Assembly (NCBI RefSeq): GCF_027595985.1
Contig: NC_073302.1
Location: 15,494,311-15,558,310, forward strand
DNA: 64,000 nt
From: Sorex araneus
Taxonomy: Eukaryota; Chordata; Mammalia; Eulipotyphla; Soricidae
Direction: 5' to 3'
Position numbers and translations under genes: made by a program. Below the pieces are notes generated by a model, which did not search any database, had not been told where the DNA came from, and worked only from the letters and a program-made list of their open reading frames with translations. This document shows, piece by piece, positions 1 to 11,230 of this stretch (the stretch's first letter is position 1; every line of letters begins with the position of its first letter).

Positions 1-176
1 GGCAAACTACCGAGAGTATCCCGCCCGCACTGCAGAGCCTGTTAAGTTTCCCATGGCATATTCGATATGCCAAAAACAGTAACAAGAAGTCTCACAATGG
101 AGACATTACTGGTGCCCACTCAAGTAAATCGATGAACAACAGGACAACAGTGCGACAGTGCTACAGTGCTACAAGG
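1..176 (+). mobile_element. RTE-derived short element, 5' end cut by window edge
   Basis: This is the body of the RTE-type short element. It has the module 'ccgagagtatcccgcc', the 'gatatgccaaaaacagtaac' motif, and then a direct jump to the last codons of the RTE ORF around 'ttactggtgccc'. It ends in a degenerate tail of 'acagtg' units, as RTE elements do. The same order recurs at 47334-47572 and 61247-61412, and both parts are found far apart in the RTE at 55866-60154. The start lies outside the window, so the kind of head is unknown. Confidence 0.75.
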
Positions 177-1247
177 GAAATACCATGAAATGCAATGATT
201 ATAAATACAAATGTATGAATTGATATGCTGAATTCTAACAATTTATGCCAAAGTCTTCATTATTTTCATTATGTATTTGATTTTTTTTCAAATTTAATTC
301 TTGTGAATTGACTAAATAATCTCTGCTAAGCAATTTTAAGACAGTTCCCATCAGATGTCAGTGGCAAGAGAAAAAAGCCCTCTTCATAATGAACCTGAAA
401 AGAACTTGTACCACTGACTTGTTGATAGACAGTTGTGCAGTCTTGGGCACAATTGGCACAAATAGTGGCTGCTCTCTGGAGATTGCCCAAGAATTTGAAA
501 AATGGAATAAACAGACAATGGAGAATGAGTGAATTTGGCAAATATCTGCTTCACTTCATAAATATTAGTAGGAAGAGATAGCAGGAAATTTATCTTCCAA
601 GATTAAACCTATTTCACAGAATATGTACACACAAATATACTTACAGTGGTGCACACAGGTGCACACATATCACACATTCATTTCCCCTTTGCTTTCGATT
701 TATCAAGATTCCCCGTGTTTCATTCTGACAGTAAGTTAACCTACCTGGACTTGAAGTGTAGTTAAAGAGAACCTTACTGTATCCAGAGCATGATTTGTCT
801 TTATGTCTGTTCTCAGAAGCCATATCTCTGGGGTTTGACAGTTCCCAAAGAGAGAAAAGACAGCCTAAGGGTCCAAAGCTGAAATTGCTTCAACTTAGAA
901 CTATTTATCAATCAGCTTACTCCACTGACTAAGAAGGTTTTCCTTCTTATGCTTACTTTTGTAACGCAAATACCCTCAAACTCCCCCTGAAAGGTTTGAA
1001 TGTCTGATTTTGATGCGTCTCCTGCTAACCTTTACCCTGTGTCTTCAATTAGTATATAATAGAAATGACCAATATTTGCACAACTGTTTGATGAAAAATC
1101 TTTGGTAAACATGTCTTTATTTAATTTTTATTATAAACCATAAGACAATTATAAGCATTACTTTTATTTTTCAATTGGAAGAACGCATAGAAGTCAGAAA
1201 TTGTAAGTCTTAATTGTTATAAAGGAAGAAAATGAGATCTACACAGT
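177..1247. other. Unassigned non-coding sequence
   Basis: AT-rich sequence in which I see no recognisable repeat, exon or RNA gene. The two minus-strand open frames here, 71 and 60 codons, have no recognisable motifs and are the length expected by chance. Confidence 0.5.
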
Positions 1248-1430
1248 TTCTTTTTTTTTTTTTTTTGCTGGGGGTCACACCCGGCAATGCTCAGGGGTTA
1301 CTACTGGCTCATGCACTTAGGAATTACTCCTGGTGGTGCTCGGGGGAGCATATGGAATGCTGGGAATCAAACCCGGGTCGGCCGCGTGCAAAGCAAATGC
1401 CCTGCCCGCTGTGCTATTGCTCCAGTCCCA
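1248..1430 (-). mobile_element. tRNA-headed SINE (SOR-like)
   Basis: Read on the minus strand, it starts with the tRNA-like head 'actggagcaatagcacagcg', continues through the GGTT-type B box, and ends in an A-rich tail (the T run at 1248-1266). It directly abuts an L1 ORF2 fragment. The copy is about 180 bp, the full length of the family here. I see no clear target duplication. Confidence 0.85.
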
Positions 1431-1978
1431 ATGTAACAAAGTTTTTTTATCCAATCATCTGTTCTCAGGCACCCGGGTCTTTTCCAGATTCTGACTATTT
1501 TAAACAGTGCTGCAATGAATATACAAATGCAAATGTCACTTCTACTACACTTTTTTGCATCTCTGGGATATATTCCCAGAAGTGGTATTGCTGGGTCAAA
1601 TGGAAGCTGAATTTCTAATTTTTTGAGAAGCATCCATAAAGTTTTCCAAGAGGGTTGAACTAGTCAGCATTCCCACCAGCAGTGAAGGAGGGTCCCTTTC
1701 TCCCCACATCCTCACCAACACCAGTTGCTTTTGTTCTTTTGGATGTGGGCCAGTCTCTGTGATGTGAGGTGGTATCTCATAGTTGTTCTGATCTGCATCT
1801 CCCTGATGATTAGTGATGAAGAGCATTTTTTCATGTCGTTTGGCCATTCAGATTTCTTCTTGAGAAAGTTTTGGTTCATTTCATTGGGCCATTTTCTGAT
1901 GGGGTTGGATGTTTTCTTCTTGTAAGGTTCAACCAGTGCCTTGTATATCCTTGATATCAACTCCTTATCAGATGTGAA
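1431..1978 (-). mobile_element. L1 LINE fragment, 3' part of ORF2
   Basis: The minus strand encodes the C-terminal part of an L1 ORF2 protein in broken frames. One frame has 'DPAIPLLGIYPRDAKK' and 'FIAALFKIVRIWKRP', and another starts 'MAKRHEKMLFITNHQGDAD'. These blocks are hallmarks of the mammalian L1 ORF2 C-terminus. At least two frameshifts separate them, so it cannot encode a functional protein. The reverse transcriptase and endonuclease domains are absent: this is a 5'-truncated copy or a fragment. Confidence 0.85.
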
Positions 1979-3432
1979 AAAGGAAAAATAATTTTAAGTC
2001 ACACATCTGATAAAGAGATGATATCAAAAACATGTAAATAATTCATACAATGAGTGCAAAAAAATTTTCCTGTGCTGGTGAGCTCTTGAAAATTGTATTA
2101 CAGATTTGCATACAAAACTAGGAAAATTATAAGTTAAATTTTCTTGTACAGGTGAATAGATAAGTTCATGTTCCTCCCCAAATGTCTAGGCATCTTCTTG
2201 AACTATGAACACAATGAGTACAATACTCATCCTTTCCCAGCCTATGTCTGTCCCTGTCTGGGTCTGTGAGGCCTCCCTGTACTCATCCATCAGTTTGGGC
2301 ATGAAAAGAGGGTAGTGGGGAGGAGGAGGGAGAAGGAAAGAGGGAGGGGGTGGGGGTGGGAAAGGAGGAGAGGTAGAGAGAGAATGGGGCCAGGTGTCTC
2401 CTTTTCTCTGCTGCCATCTCCCATCCCCAGCCATCCATGATCTATTTTGATTTGCTACATATTTGATGGGCTACCTGTTCCATTGGCAAGATCTAAAGTG
2501 ACAACTAAGTTTACCTGGCCCTCCACCTTGATTATCCTTTAGCTAAGTTATTGCATTTAGCAATGTTTTTTCCACTTGCTCTGTATCAATACAACTTGAA
2601 ATGAACAACAGCAATGAATCTAAGTAGACACTCAAGAGGCACGATTGGCCAATAGATAGATTAAATGATGTTTGTCATTACTAATTATTACATATGAATC
2701 AGTTACAATCAGAAAATTAATTCACACTTGCTGCAATGACTCTCGTTAAGCGAGAAGAGGTCAAAGGAAGAGATGAGTCTTGATGAAGATGAGAAAAAAA
2801 GGCATATTGTGTGCTATTTGTTGGAAATAGAAATTGATGTAGCCATTATAAAAAACTCATCCAGCATCTCCTGAAAAACTTAAAAAACCCTTCCTATAAT
2901 CTAAAAATTTGGCTTCTAGTTATATAATCAAAGTACTAATAAAAAACTCTGCATTTCAAAAAGATATCTTCAATCACAAATGATTATGTCACTACCATTA
3001 TTAATAGTACCAACGTGCTGAAATAACTGTGCTCATCAAAAAATGAATGCATAAAGATGTTTATATATATTTTACATGAAAATGCATATTAATATTATTC
3101 AACCATGAGGATAAAAGCAATCGTGTCATTTTACAACAATATGAATAAACATTGCTAAATGAAACAATTTAGCTAAAGAAAAGCCAGTCATACTGTGTGA
3201 TTCCATCTCTGTATAGAATCTGAAAAACCCAAAATGTTGATATTATTCTAATTTTACAGTTGGACTTAGAATGTGGTTTTAGGAGGATTGAGGTTGGGGA
3301 ACAATGGGAAGATGTTAGTGAAAGGATATAAACTTTAGTCATAAAATGAATAAATTCTGGTAATCGAATGTACAACATGTTGATTATTGTTAATAACATC
3401 ATATTAAGTACTTGAAAGTTGCTGAAAGAATC
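1979..3432. other. Unassigned non-coding sequence with a purine-rich patch
   Basis: No gene recognised. A G/A-rich stretch lies at about 2306-2392 and gives rise to a spurious proline-rich frame on the minus strand. The remainder is AT-rich and looks unique. Confidence 0.5.
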
Positions 3433-3443
3433 AGCTTTACATG

Positions 3444-3618
3444 TTTTTTTTTTTCTTTTTGGGTCACACCCAGCAATGCTCAGGGGTTACTCCTGGCTCT
3501 GCTCTCATGAATTACTCCTGGCAGTGCTAACGGGACCATATGGGATGCAGGGAATCGAACCAAGGTCGGCCACGTGCAAGGCAAATGTCCTACCCACTGT
3601 GCTATCACTCCAGCCCCC
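3444..3618 (-). mobile_element. tRNA-headed SINE (SOR-like) with target duplication
   Basis: A near full-length copy, with the tRNA-like head at the right end ('ctggagtgatagcaca' on the minus strand) and an A-rich tail at the left. It is flanked by the direct repeat 'agctttacatg' at 3433-3443 and 3619-3629, which continues into the T run. This marks an ordinary L1-type target-primed insertion. Confidence 0.93.
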
Positions 3619-3867
3619 AGCTTTACATGTTTTTACCACAAAATGAAAAGCTAATTATGTGACATAGTGGAAATATTTTCTCAACTATGATGGCACTTAT
3701 TTTGCATTAGTTAAGCATATAAATCAATAAATTGTACACATTAAATTTCAGTTCCATGTCCAATCTACTAAATAAAACTGGAAAAAATTTGGAACCATGT
3801 GTGATGCATGAATAAGATAGTGAGGCATTATCAATAATATTTATCAATATTAAATATCAAATAATTT

Positions 3868-4160
3868 ATTTTTTAAAAAAATTTTATTGAATCACCATGA
3901 GATAGTTACAAGCTTTCATGTTTGGGTTACAATCACACAATGATCAAACACCCATCCCTCCACCAGTGCACATTCCCCACCACCAATATCCCTGGTATAC
4001 TCCCCTCTTTCCCATCCTCCCCCTGCCTCCATGGCAGACAATATTCCCCATACTCTTTCTCTACTTTTGGGCATTATGGTTTGCAATACAGACACTGAAA
4101 GGTTATCATGTTTGGTCCATTATCTACTTTCAGCACACATCTCAAATAATTTCTTTCTCC
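3868..4160 (-). mobile_element. L1 3' end (3' UTR fragment)
   Basis: On the minus strand it ends with 'gattcaataaaattt' followed by A's, giving a polyadenylation signal and tail. Upstream are the family's 'tggtggagggatgggtgtttgatcattgtgtgattgtaaccc' elements, here described rather than quoted in full. The same 3' end occurs at 10929-11230, 37349-37421, 46370-46880 and 54790-55215. The right border is approximate. Confidence 0.8.
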
Positions 4161-4507
4161 CCTGATTCACTTTCATTTTATCCTATTCAGGTTTGGGAAA
4201 TTATCAACATTTGTTCTGGCCCTATTTGCTGAACATTATTTTGAAAAAAAATTTCAGACCCATAAATCGCCTAAACTTTAACACTGTTGCTTCATATATA
4301 GCAAAAGCTCTGTTTCTTCTTTCTTATCCTACATTCTCACTGCCATTATGCTATATCGGGTTTGTTTGGTCAAGACTAGGAAGTAATAGTGAGAAGATTT
4401 AGGAATGAAAGAATCTATAATCCTAATTTTTGTAGAAGAGGAGCAATGCTTAACAGAAACGGTATTTGAAATCCAGGTCTCATTACCTACTTGGAAAGTA
4501 AGATCTT

Positions 4508-4686
4508 TTTGTTTGTTTGATTGATTTTGGGGCCACACACAGGCAGTGCTCAGGGCTTCTTTTTGTCTCTGTTCTCAAGGATCATTTTTGGTGAAGCTGG
4601 AAGAATCACATAGGATGCTAGGGATTGAACATGAGTTGGCCATATGCAGGGCAAGAACCCTGCCTGCTGTACTATCACTACAACCC
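4508..4686 (-). mobile_element. Diverged tRNA-headed SINE
   Basis: It matches the SINE order (poly-T side, 'ggggccacacacagg', 'gcagtgctcagggc', then 'gccatatgcagggcaag' and the head) but with many substitutions and small indels. This makes it an older member of the family. Confidence 0.75.
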
Positions 4687-4869
4687 AGATAGTTTTCTTT
4701 TACTTAGACATTTATGAAACTCTCTGCCCTTGATGATGATTCGTTTAAAGTTTTTGCGAATTTTAGCATTGTACATGTTAACAGCAATTAATTGAAGTTG
4801 TTGCCCGACTGTCTATATCATATGTTCTTAGTGGCTTTCCTTTTCAGGGAAAAACAAAGTATCTGTTGC

Positions 4870-5395
4870 CCCCACCCCCGCAAGATACAACTGTTTTTGT
4901 AACCCCAGTTATTTTTTAAGGTAATGTGGCTTATGACATGTCCATCTTACTGTTTTTTGCTCACTACGTCAACACTCCATCACAAATGTCAATAACCCTT
5001 CCCAAATTCCCTTCCCTCACACCTTCATAACCCATCCCCCATCCCTTAAGTGCATCCTGCTCTTTGCAGTTTCAGGTCACTGTTCTAGTGACAATAACTA
5101 AGGAAATTCCCTAATCTCTTTCTTTGTTTCTTTATATTCCAATTATTATTGAGATCATCTACTGTTTATCTTTTTCTCTGATTTACTTCGCTTAGCTTGC
5201 TACCCTGTAGTTTTAGCCAAGTTACAGAAGATAGCTAGATTTCATTTCTTTACTAGTTAGATAATATTTTATTAAGTATGTATACTCCAATTTTGTTATC
5301 CATTTATCCATTGTTGGGCAATTGAGCTCTTCCAAATCTTGGTTACCGTGAATGATAATGTAATGAATAGGTGTGCTTTACCAATTTAAAATGTA
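4870..5395 (-). mobile_element. Old L1 3' UTR fragment
   Basis: It has the antisense L1 3' UTR signature: 'tttacttcgcttagcttgc', then 'gatagctagatttcatttc', then 'gttatccatttatccattg'. This block is conserved among older mammalian L1 subfamilies. Substitutions and small deletions are spread throughout. Borders are approximate. Confidence 0.7.
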
Positions 5396-6159
5396 TGTTT
5401 CATAAAAGTAATTAGACATTCATGAAATAATTTTGCATCTTTCTCTCAAACTAAATGTCAAGTTTTATCTGATTCTAATCTAATCACATGTGCTTTGAAA
5501 CTAAAGAAAATTCTAGCACTAGTAAGAGAAAGATGTAATTATGAAAATGTAGTGCAAAAGGATGCAACTTTGAAAATTATATTGAAAATGGAAGATGGGA
5601 GTCATGACTGAGGAATATAGGTGATCTAAAAACAGATGCATCTCTAGGGCATTAAGAAAGCAACACAGCCTTTTTACTATGTCAAATTTAACTCACAGAG
5701 ACCCAAGTCAGATTTCTTCCCTGCATAACTATAAAATAATGCAATTGTGTTGTTTTAAGTCATCAATTTTGAATTTGGGTGCTCATGCACATTATATAAC
5801 ATGAATAGTTAGAAATATGGACTAGCCAAGGTATATGAATGATTTCCTCATCTAGACCCCTTAGTTTTATTTCATCACATAAAACGTTAGAAGCATTTCA
5901 CATTTTAAAGATAAATATATCTAGAATAAAACCCTACATCTATGGCTTCATAGTCTGGTGAGGTACCAGTCTTGAATTCAGTTTTAGAACTCTCTACATC
6001 ACAAATAACCTTTGGACTTATTCTTAAAGAATGATCCAATTGATATGACTGTACTATTTCATCTCTTTAACAAATTTTTACACCTATGTTTCATATCTGT
6101 ACTGGTTGCTGGGGCCCAGTTATGAACTACATGAACCAAATTCAATCTCATGCTAATTT
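5396..6159. other. Unassigned AT-rich sequence
   Basis: No gene, RNA gene or recognisable repeat seen. Confidence 0.45.
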
Positions 6160-6300
6160 TATAAAGTTTTATTGAAACAAAAGCATGTTCGTATCTTTGC
6201 ATGCTATTAATTCTTCTTTAACACTATAATAGTATAGTTAGCAACAAAAGAGACTGTATGACCCACGGCCTGGAAAACATTGACTATACTTATATGCATA
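6160..6300 (-). mobile_element. hAT-type DNA transposon relic
   Basis: Blocks 'ataaagttttattgaaac', 'tagttagcaacaaaagagac' and 'tgtatgacccacggcctgg' follow, in order and spacing, a common mammalian non-autonomous hAT (Charlie-group) repeat. I recall its consensus as carrying 'agttttattggaacac' and 'gaccgtatggcccgc'. The terminal inverted repeats are missing, so it is an internal fragment. The exact subfamily is not assigned. Confidence 0.5.
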
Positions 6301-7501
6301 TGTAGACAGAGACAAAGAGAGGCAGATAAGGAGAATGCTTTCGAATGCTGGTTCCACAGATAAGATGGGCAATGAAACAAGCATGTACAGACATGGAGAG
6401 TATTATGAACAGTAAGTACTTGATGTTCTGGAAATGTCAGAGTACGGGGATAACATTTAACTAATCTGATTCAACCGATAGCTGAAAGATGCATAGGAGT
6501 TAGTTGAATAAAATGTGAGAAGTTAGGTAAAATTGTACGAGATATAAGGAGGATCATGTGTAAGTGTTGGATGGTTGGAAAGGGCATTTTACATTTGACA
6601 TTTGTTTCAGGCAAGGACAAATGATGGCATCCATGAATCCATAAGATCATGTTCAGGATAATATGTTCCCTGAACAAGGCAATGTGAAGAAATTAGTAAC
6701 TAGTCTTAGGCTTGGCTTCTTTCCCCTGTAATTGGTTATCTCTGGACTATAACTCTTCTGAGATGTTCCAAACTCCTTCCAAAGACCTTAATAGCAACAC
6801 TCTAGAAAAGTTGTCAGAAAAGTTGTCAGAGAGTGTCACACCCAGTCCATATTATACTGTTATTTTGTACACACATCTAACTCAGTCTTTTCTTATGAGC
6901 CATTGTTTAGCTATTTCCCAGGTTACAGATCACTGGAGTTCCATTGCATTCATCACATTTATGAGTCTGTCCTCATTCTGATGGAGACTAGTTACCTTGA
7001 TATAACAGAAATAGACAATCCAGCACCAAAAATACGCACTGACAAGAGTTACCTTGACTTGAAATCCTGGCTATCTAATTTCATTGTTGTTTGACAGTAA
7101 ATGAGATGTGACATAAAGTGTCTCCTATGTGTCTTTACTTATATAATGGACACAAGATTCTTGAGGATGACATATAAAAGTTGATGGTATTAATGGACAC
7201 TGCTAAAAGCATCCCTATTCCCTCACCCTTTTTTAGTTTCTCTAACAGTGACTTGACCCTCCAGTTTTCATTACTGAAGACGGTACAGAGGAAACTCAGA
7301 GTAAATTCAGACACCCCACATAGGTTCAGAAGTTTTACTCTTTCCTTTTGCCTTTTCTATAAGAGCGTGCCTGGGAGGGTCTGTTGGAGAATGAAGCAAG
7401 TAAAACAGAATTATTTCTAGTTTTTTCATCTAAGGCTTCAGATGTTTAAGACCTCCCAGTAAACTCATTGCTATCACTGGAGTCACCCCCACAACCCCTA
7501 G
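6301..7501. other. Unassigned non-coding sequence
   Basis: No coding or repeat feature recognised. Short open frames at 6712-6981, 6903-7094 and 7181-7420 have no recognisable domain or splice context. Confidence 0.45.
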
Positions 7502-7505
7502 TTTG

Positions 7506-8338
7506 TGTAAAAAACTAAAGCTTGCCGAGGGGCGAGTGCACTCGCGGGCTCTCTGGGCGGCTCTGTCTCACCGCCCGCGTTCAGTGCCCTGGAACTGCAG
7601 TGTGTGGACTGGATCGGGACGGCTGGTGGTCAAGGACAGGCGAAGGAAGAACGAGAACCAAGCTGGTTGCTGATTAGTTACCGTTTATTCAATCTTCCAT
7701 CTTTCTCATCTCCCGCACTCCCAGCTCCCATCCTCTCTCTGGATCAACTGCCGCCTCTCCCAGGCTTCTCTGTGTCCTCCTACTTGTCTCTCCCACCTTG
7801 CCCTCTAGGCTAAACCCAGCCAGGTAGCAAAATCAACATAAGAAAGCCCTTCCTGAGGGCTGGTAGGCAAAATACCTCTTAAGGGTTTTTTCTCCTCTCC
7901 CCATTTCAAACACTCATTAACATCTTAATACTAGTTATTTTTGCGTGAACATAGCAAGAGATACATTGAGGTTTGCAAGGCAGCTCTCCTGGCAACATCT
8001 TGCCACAGGCTCAGACCACAGCACTTAGGCCAGATTAATCATTCCTCACCCTAGCAGGGTCCGAATCTAGTATCACTGTTTGGATCATGACAGCATTTGT
8101 CCATGATCAAGCTCTTAACTTATAGTTAAGCATTAGGCCCTTTGGCCAGGGCCATCTTGATGCCAGGGTAGCACACAATTCACCGATTGCCCTGGGTCTT
8201 TCTTGTCCCATGTCGTCGGGACCCTGCTTTGGGGATGCTAGGAAGTAAGGGCAGCTGAGGCTTAGGTCAAGAGAACAGATGCCCTGGAGGAAAATATCAT
8301 GTACAGTCAAATGACTCCCAGGTTACAAAAGCATAACA
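7506..8338 (-). mobile_element. Candidate solo LTR of an endogenous retrovirus (833 bp)
   Basis: On the minus strand it begins 'tgttatgctttt' and ends 'agttttttaca', giving TG...CA termini. The flanking 4 bp are 'tttg' on both sides (7502-7505 and 8339-8342). A minus-strand polyadenylation signal AATAAA lies at 7684-7689, followed by a GC-rich U5-like region. No internal retroviral sequence or primer-binding site follows, so it would be a recombined solo LTR. The 4 bp duplication is weak evidence alone; the positions of ends, signal and U5-like segment together make the case. Confidence 0.55.
7684..7689 (-). promoter_or_regulatory. LTR polyadenylation signal AATAAA
   Basis: AATAAA on the minus strand inside the candidate LTR, about 180 bp before its 3' end. 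This is consistent with an R/U5 boundary downstream. Confidence 0.45.
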
Positions 8339-8342
8339 TTTG

Positions 8343-8853
8343 TTAAGTCTTCCTGTGTCCATATAAAAAGGACTTGCTATGAATAAACTATGCAAAGGAC
8401 TCAAGGAGAAGAGAAAAACATTATTTACAAGTCAACAGAACACTAAGAAAGAAGCCACAAATAAACAAAGAGGAATAGGAGCACTGTAATGGGAGTAACC
8501 CAATAAACCTAAACCACCTGAGGCTATGTTATCCTACAGTTTGGACAAGCAGAATAAACCAACTGACTCTCATGAATAAAAATATGAACAGTTCTCAAGT
8601 GTATCTCTGATATTTTCTGCTACACAACTTCACGAAAGGTTCTGTAGCAGTGGCTAACCAATGCATTGACTGTGGCTGGATAAGTGTCCAGAAACACTTA
8701 ATAGTAATTGTAGACCCTCCTCTCCCACTGCCAGATGTGCAATGTAAATATCAGCAAGTGTCAATTCAGACTAGACATTTGTCGCTACACTGATTGAGGT
8801 GATGCTTCACTCCCTCTGTGCTCACAGACTACATGATTGCACATGCACGTTCA

Positions 8854-8856
<3 letters not shown>
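8343..8856. other. Unassigned non-coding sequence
   Basis: Sequence between the candidate LTR and the CA microsatellite. It contains several AATAAA-like strings but no recognisable gene or repeat. Confidence 0.4.

Positions 8857-8896
<40 letters not shown>
8857..8896 (+). repeat. (CA)n microsatellite
   Basis: About 20 uninterrupted CA dinucleotides. Confidence 0.97.
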
Positions 8897-8898
<2 letters not shown>

Positions 8899-9650
8899 CT
8901 TGTGATGAACTAAACTATTGATATTACCATCGCATTCATATGAATACCTGTCTGATGCAATCTATGGAGCTTTAACCAAGTTGCCTCCAAATCCTATTTG
9001 TCCTTTTTTCTTTAGGGACTCATCATTGCTTCCATATATTTCTGGCCCAGCAGAACTCAGCAAGCTACATCATGTCAGGGTCAGCACAGCCTCGCTTCTG
9101 AAGTCATCTGGAGATGGTTTCCAAAGAGACATGTTATTAAAGAAACAATGCCTTTGTCTAGGCAGCAGGACTAAGTGCTGCTTATTTCCAGATGCTTTCC
9201 TGGAACACAGGGGAGGGAGTGCAGCTGCCCGTCATTCATGGACGGGTAGAGACATGCTGAGGGGCAGCTCTCGGAGGAAATGACCAAGCTCATTTAGCAT
9301 TGGGGACATGATGGATTTTTTCCCTGATATTTTTAAAGGAAGAACTCAGTTTCCTCCTTCCTTGGCTATACTGGTTGCAAATTGTGATGTCCCTATTTAT
9401 CCGAGTGTCACTTTCTATTTCTCTTTCACCTGATTATCTAAGTTTAAACTTTTGCTTAAGATTTCTCCATATGAATATCTTTCTGAGATCGCTTTCTTAC
9501 CCTCACACTGTTGCTTCCGATCAAGAATAGTTAACACAAGTGGCTCAGAACACAGCCTCCGGGAAACAAGGCAACAGCAAAAAATGACTTTGGTGAGAAT
9601 TGAACATAGGTATCTGTTTGTTCTTGGATTCTTCTCATTTTTGATTTACT
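8897..9650. other. Unassigned non-coding sequence
   Basis: It contains a 121-codon open frame (8918-9283) with no recognisable domain, and no splice-site arrangement that would support an exon. No repeat family recognised. Confidence 0.4.
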
Positions 9651-9780
9651 TTGGGGGCCATGAGAGATAGTATAGTGGTAAGACACGTGCTTAGTATATG
9701 CCCGTGTTCAGTCTTCAGCACCTTATATGTACAAGCCCACCTGAATTATCCTTGAGCCCAGAGCCAGGAGTGCATTTGTT
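9651..9780 (+). mobile_element. Old, degraded tRNA-headed SINE
   Basis: Retains 'ccatgagagatagtatagtgg', 'gtaagacacgtgcttag' and 'gagcccagagccaggagtg' in SINE order, heavily substituted. Confidence 0.55.
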
Positions 9781-9845
9781 AAACCATCATCTATATTCAA
9801 GTTGATGAAGAGATAAACCACATGACTCTGGGAAGTAATTGCAAC

Positions 9846-10225
9846 CTTATATCACGTTGGTGCTGTATGATAATACTCAGGTAGGGTGCTTGCTTTACAC
9901 ATGGTCAATGTGGATTCCATCCCTGGAATTCCATAGGGTTCCCTAAGTACCACTAGGAATGATCTTTACATCTTTTTTTTTTTTTTGCCTTTTTGGGTCA
10001 CACCAGGCGATACACAGGGGTTACTCCTGGTTCTGCACTCAGGAATTACCCCTGGCCGTGCTCAGGGGACCATATGGGATGCTGGGATTCGAACCCGGAT
10101 TGGCCGCATGCAAGGCAAACGCCCTACCCGCTGTGCTATCGCTCCAGCCCCCTGATCTTTACATCTTGAACCAGGAGTATACCCTGAGCACCACCGGGTG
10201 TGGTCCAACACCCCTCCCCTCAAAA
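9846..10225 (+). mobile_element. Old plus-strand SINE split by a younger SINE
   Basis: The left half (9846-9973) has 'ctcaggtagggtgcttgc' and 'ccatccctggaattccata'. The right half resumes at 10153 with 'gaaccaggagtataccctgagcaccaccgggtgtgg' pieces. The two halves are contiguous if the younger insert at 9975-10152 is removed. Confidence 0.7.
9975..10152 (-). mobile_element. tRNA-headed SINE nested in an older SINE
   Basis: Full-length copy with a clean head and tail. It is flanked by the 15 bp direct repeat 'tgatctttacatctt' at 9960-9974 and 10153-10167, which belongs to the older SINE it interrupts. This gives a relative age for the two copies. Confidence 0.93.
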
Positions 10226-10490
10226 ACAAAAGAGACTATATTGCAGAAGTTATATGTAGACTGTCCTTCTGAAGTTACCATTGTGACTTCCTATGTAAAA
10301 CAGATTTTTTTTATCTAGTTAAATTGGTAAGTGATAGATAATTTTTTCAAGTCATAGCTATCTTTTATTTTAATTAATATGTTCATTTTATAACCTGAAC
10401 AACTTTACTATCTCAGTAATGTGCAAATAAATTTTAAACAATTTTCAAAACTCTGAAATTTTGATAAGGCCTTAAATCAACATCATAAGA

Positions 10491-10555
10491 TTTTGAGGCG
10501 GAGCTGACAATTCAGAGACTATCAAGAATTCAGTATATTTTTTTAGGAGGTTCAA
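10491..10555 (+). repeat. Copy 1 of a 65 bp dispersed direct repeat
   Basis: Shares 'agctgacaattca', 'actatcaagaattcag' and 'taggaggttcaa' with 11123-11186. I count about four substitutions and one base of T-run length between the copies. Confidence 0.85.
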
Positions 10556-10564
10556 GAAATACTG

Positions 10565-10725
10565 TGGAGGGGTTAAAGACATAATGCAGCAGGTAGGACA
10601 CTTGACTTGCATGCATTCACCAGGGTTGGATCCATGATATCACATATGATTCCTCAAGCCCTATTAGGAGTGATCCTTAGGTGCAGAACCAGGAGTAAGC
10701 CCTGAGCACTTCTGGGTATTGAAGA
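10565..10725 (+). mobile_element. Diverged tRNA-headed SINE
   Basis: Order preserved: 'aggggttaaagacataatgc', 'caggtaggacacttgac', 'accagggttggatcc', then 'ccaggagtaagccctgagc'. Moderately diverged. Confidence 0.75.
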
Positions 10726-10756
10726 AATAGTTTTATTCTATGGGTTCACCATTTTC

Positions 10757-10918
10757 GTTCTTTTTGGGCCACACCTGCCGATATTAAGGGGTTACTCTTG
10801 ACGCTGCACTTAGAAATCACTCTTATGGTGCTTGAGGAACGACATGGGATGCCAGAGAAAGAACTTGGTCAGCTGTGTGCAATGCAAGAGCCCCACTTGC
10901 TGTATTATCAGTCCAGCA
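10757..10918 (-). mobile_element. Diverged tRNA-headed SINE
   Basis: 'ctttttgggccacacctgccg' opens the tail side and 'gctgtattatcagtccagca' is the head. Several substitutions in the A and B box regions. Confidence 0.78.
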
Positions 10919-10928
10919 CTTGACTTCA

Positions 10929-11230
10929 CTTTTACTTTTTTTAATTGAATCACTGTGAGATAGACCATCAAAAAGCTGTTCATTTCAGTCATACAATGTT
11001 CCAGCATTCAGCTCTCCACAAGTATACATTTCCTACCACTAATAACTCTAGTTTCCCTCCCGCCACTTCCCAAACTCCCATCCCCTGCCTTCATTTATGG
11101 CACCCCTCCTCTTTCTCTCTCCTTTTGAGGCACAGCTGACAATTCAAAAACTATCAAGAATTCAGTATATTTTTTAGGAGGTTCAATATGGTTTACAATA
11201 CAGGTAGTAAGAGGTCATTGTGTTTGCTCA
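10929..11230 (-). mobile_element. L1 3' end interrupted by a 60 bp foreign patch
   Basis: It reads as the common L1 3' end on the minus strand ('gattcaattaaaaaaagta' tail, then the pyrimidine-rich block and 'ggtttacaatacagg'). At about 11129-11186 the expected L1 sequence is replaced by a near-copy of 10496-10555, which lies just upstream. Confidence 0.72.
11123..11186 (+). repeat. Copy 2 of the 65 bp direct repeat, inside an L1 3' end
   Basis: It lies where other copies of this L1 3' end continue directly from 'ctacttttggg' to 'cattatggtttgc'. The join has 'ttttg' in common with both sequences. Confidence 0.85.

Noticed and set aside
8918-9283. A 121-codon plus-strand frame as a host gene
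   Set aside because: No domain, low-complexity start next to a CA microsatellite, and no supporting exon structure.
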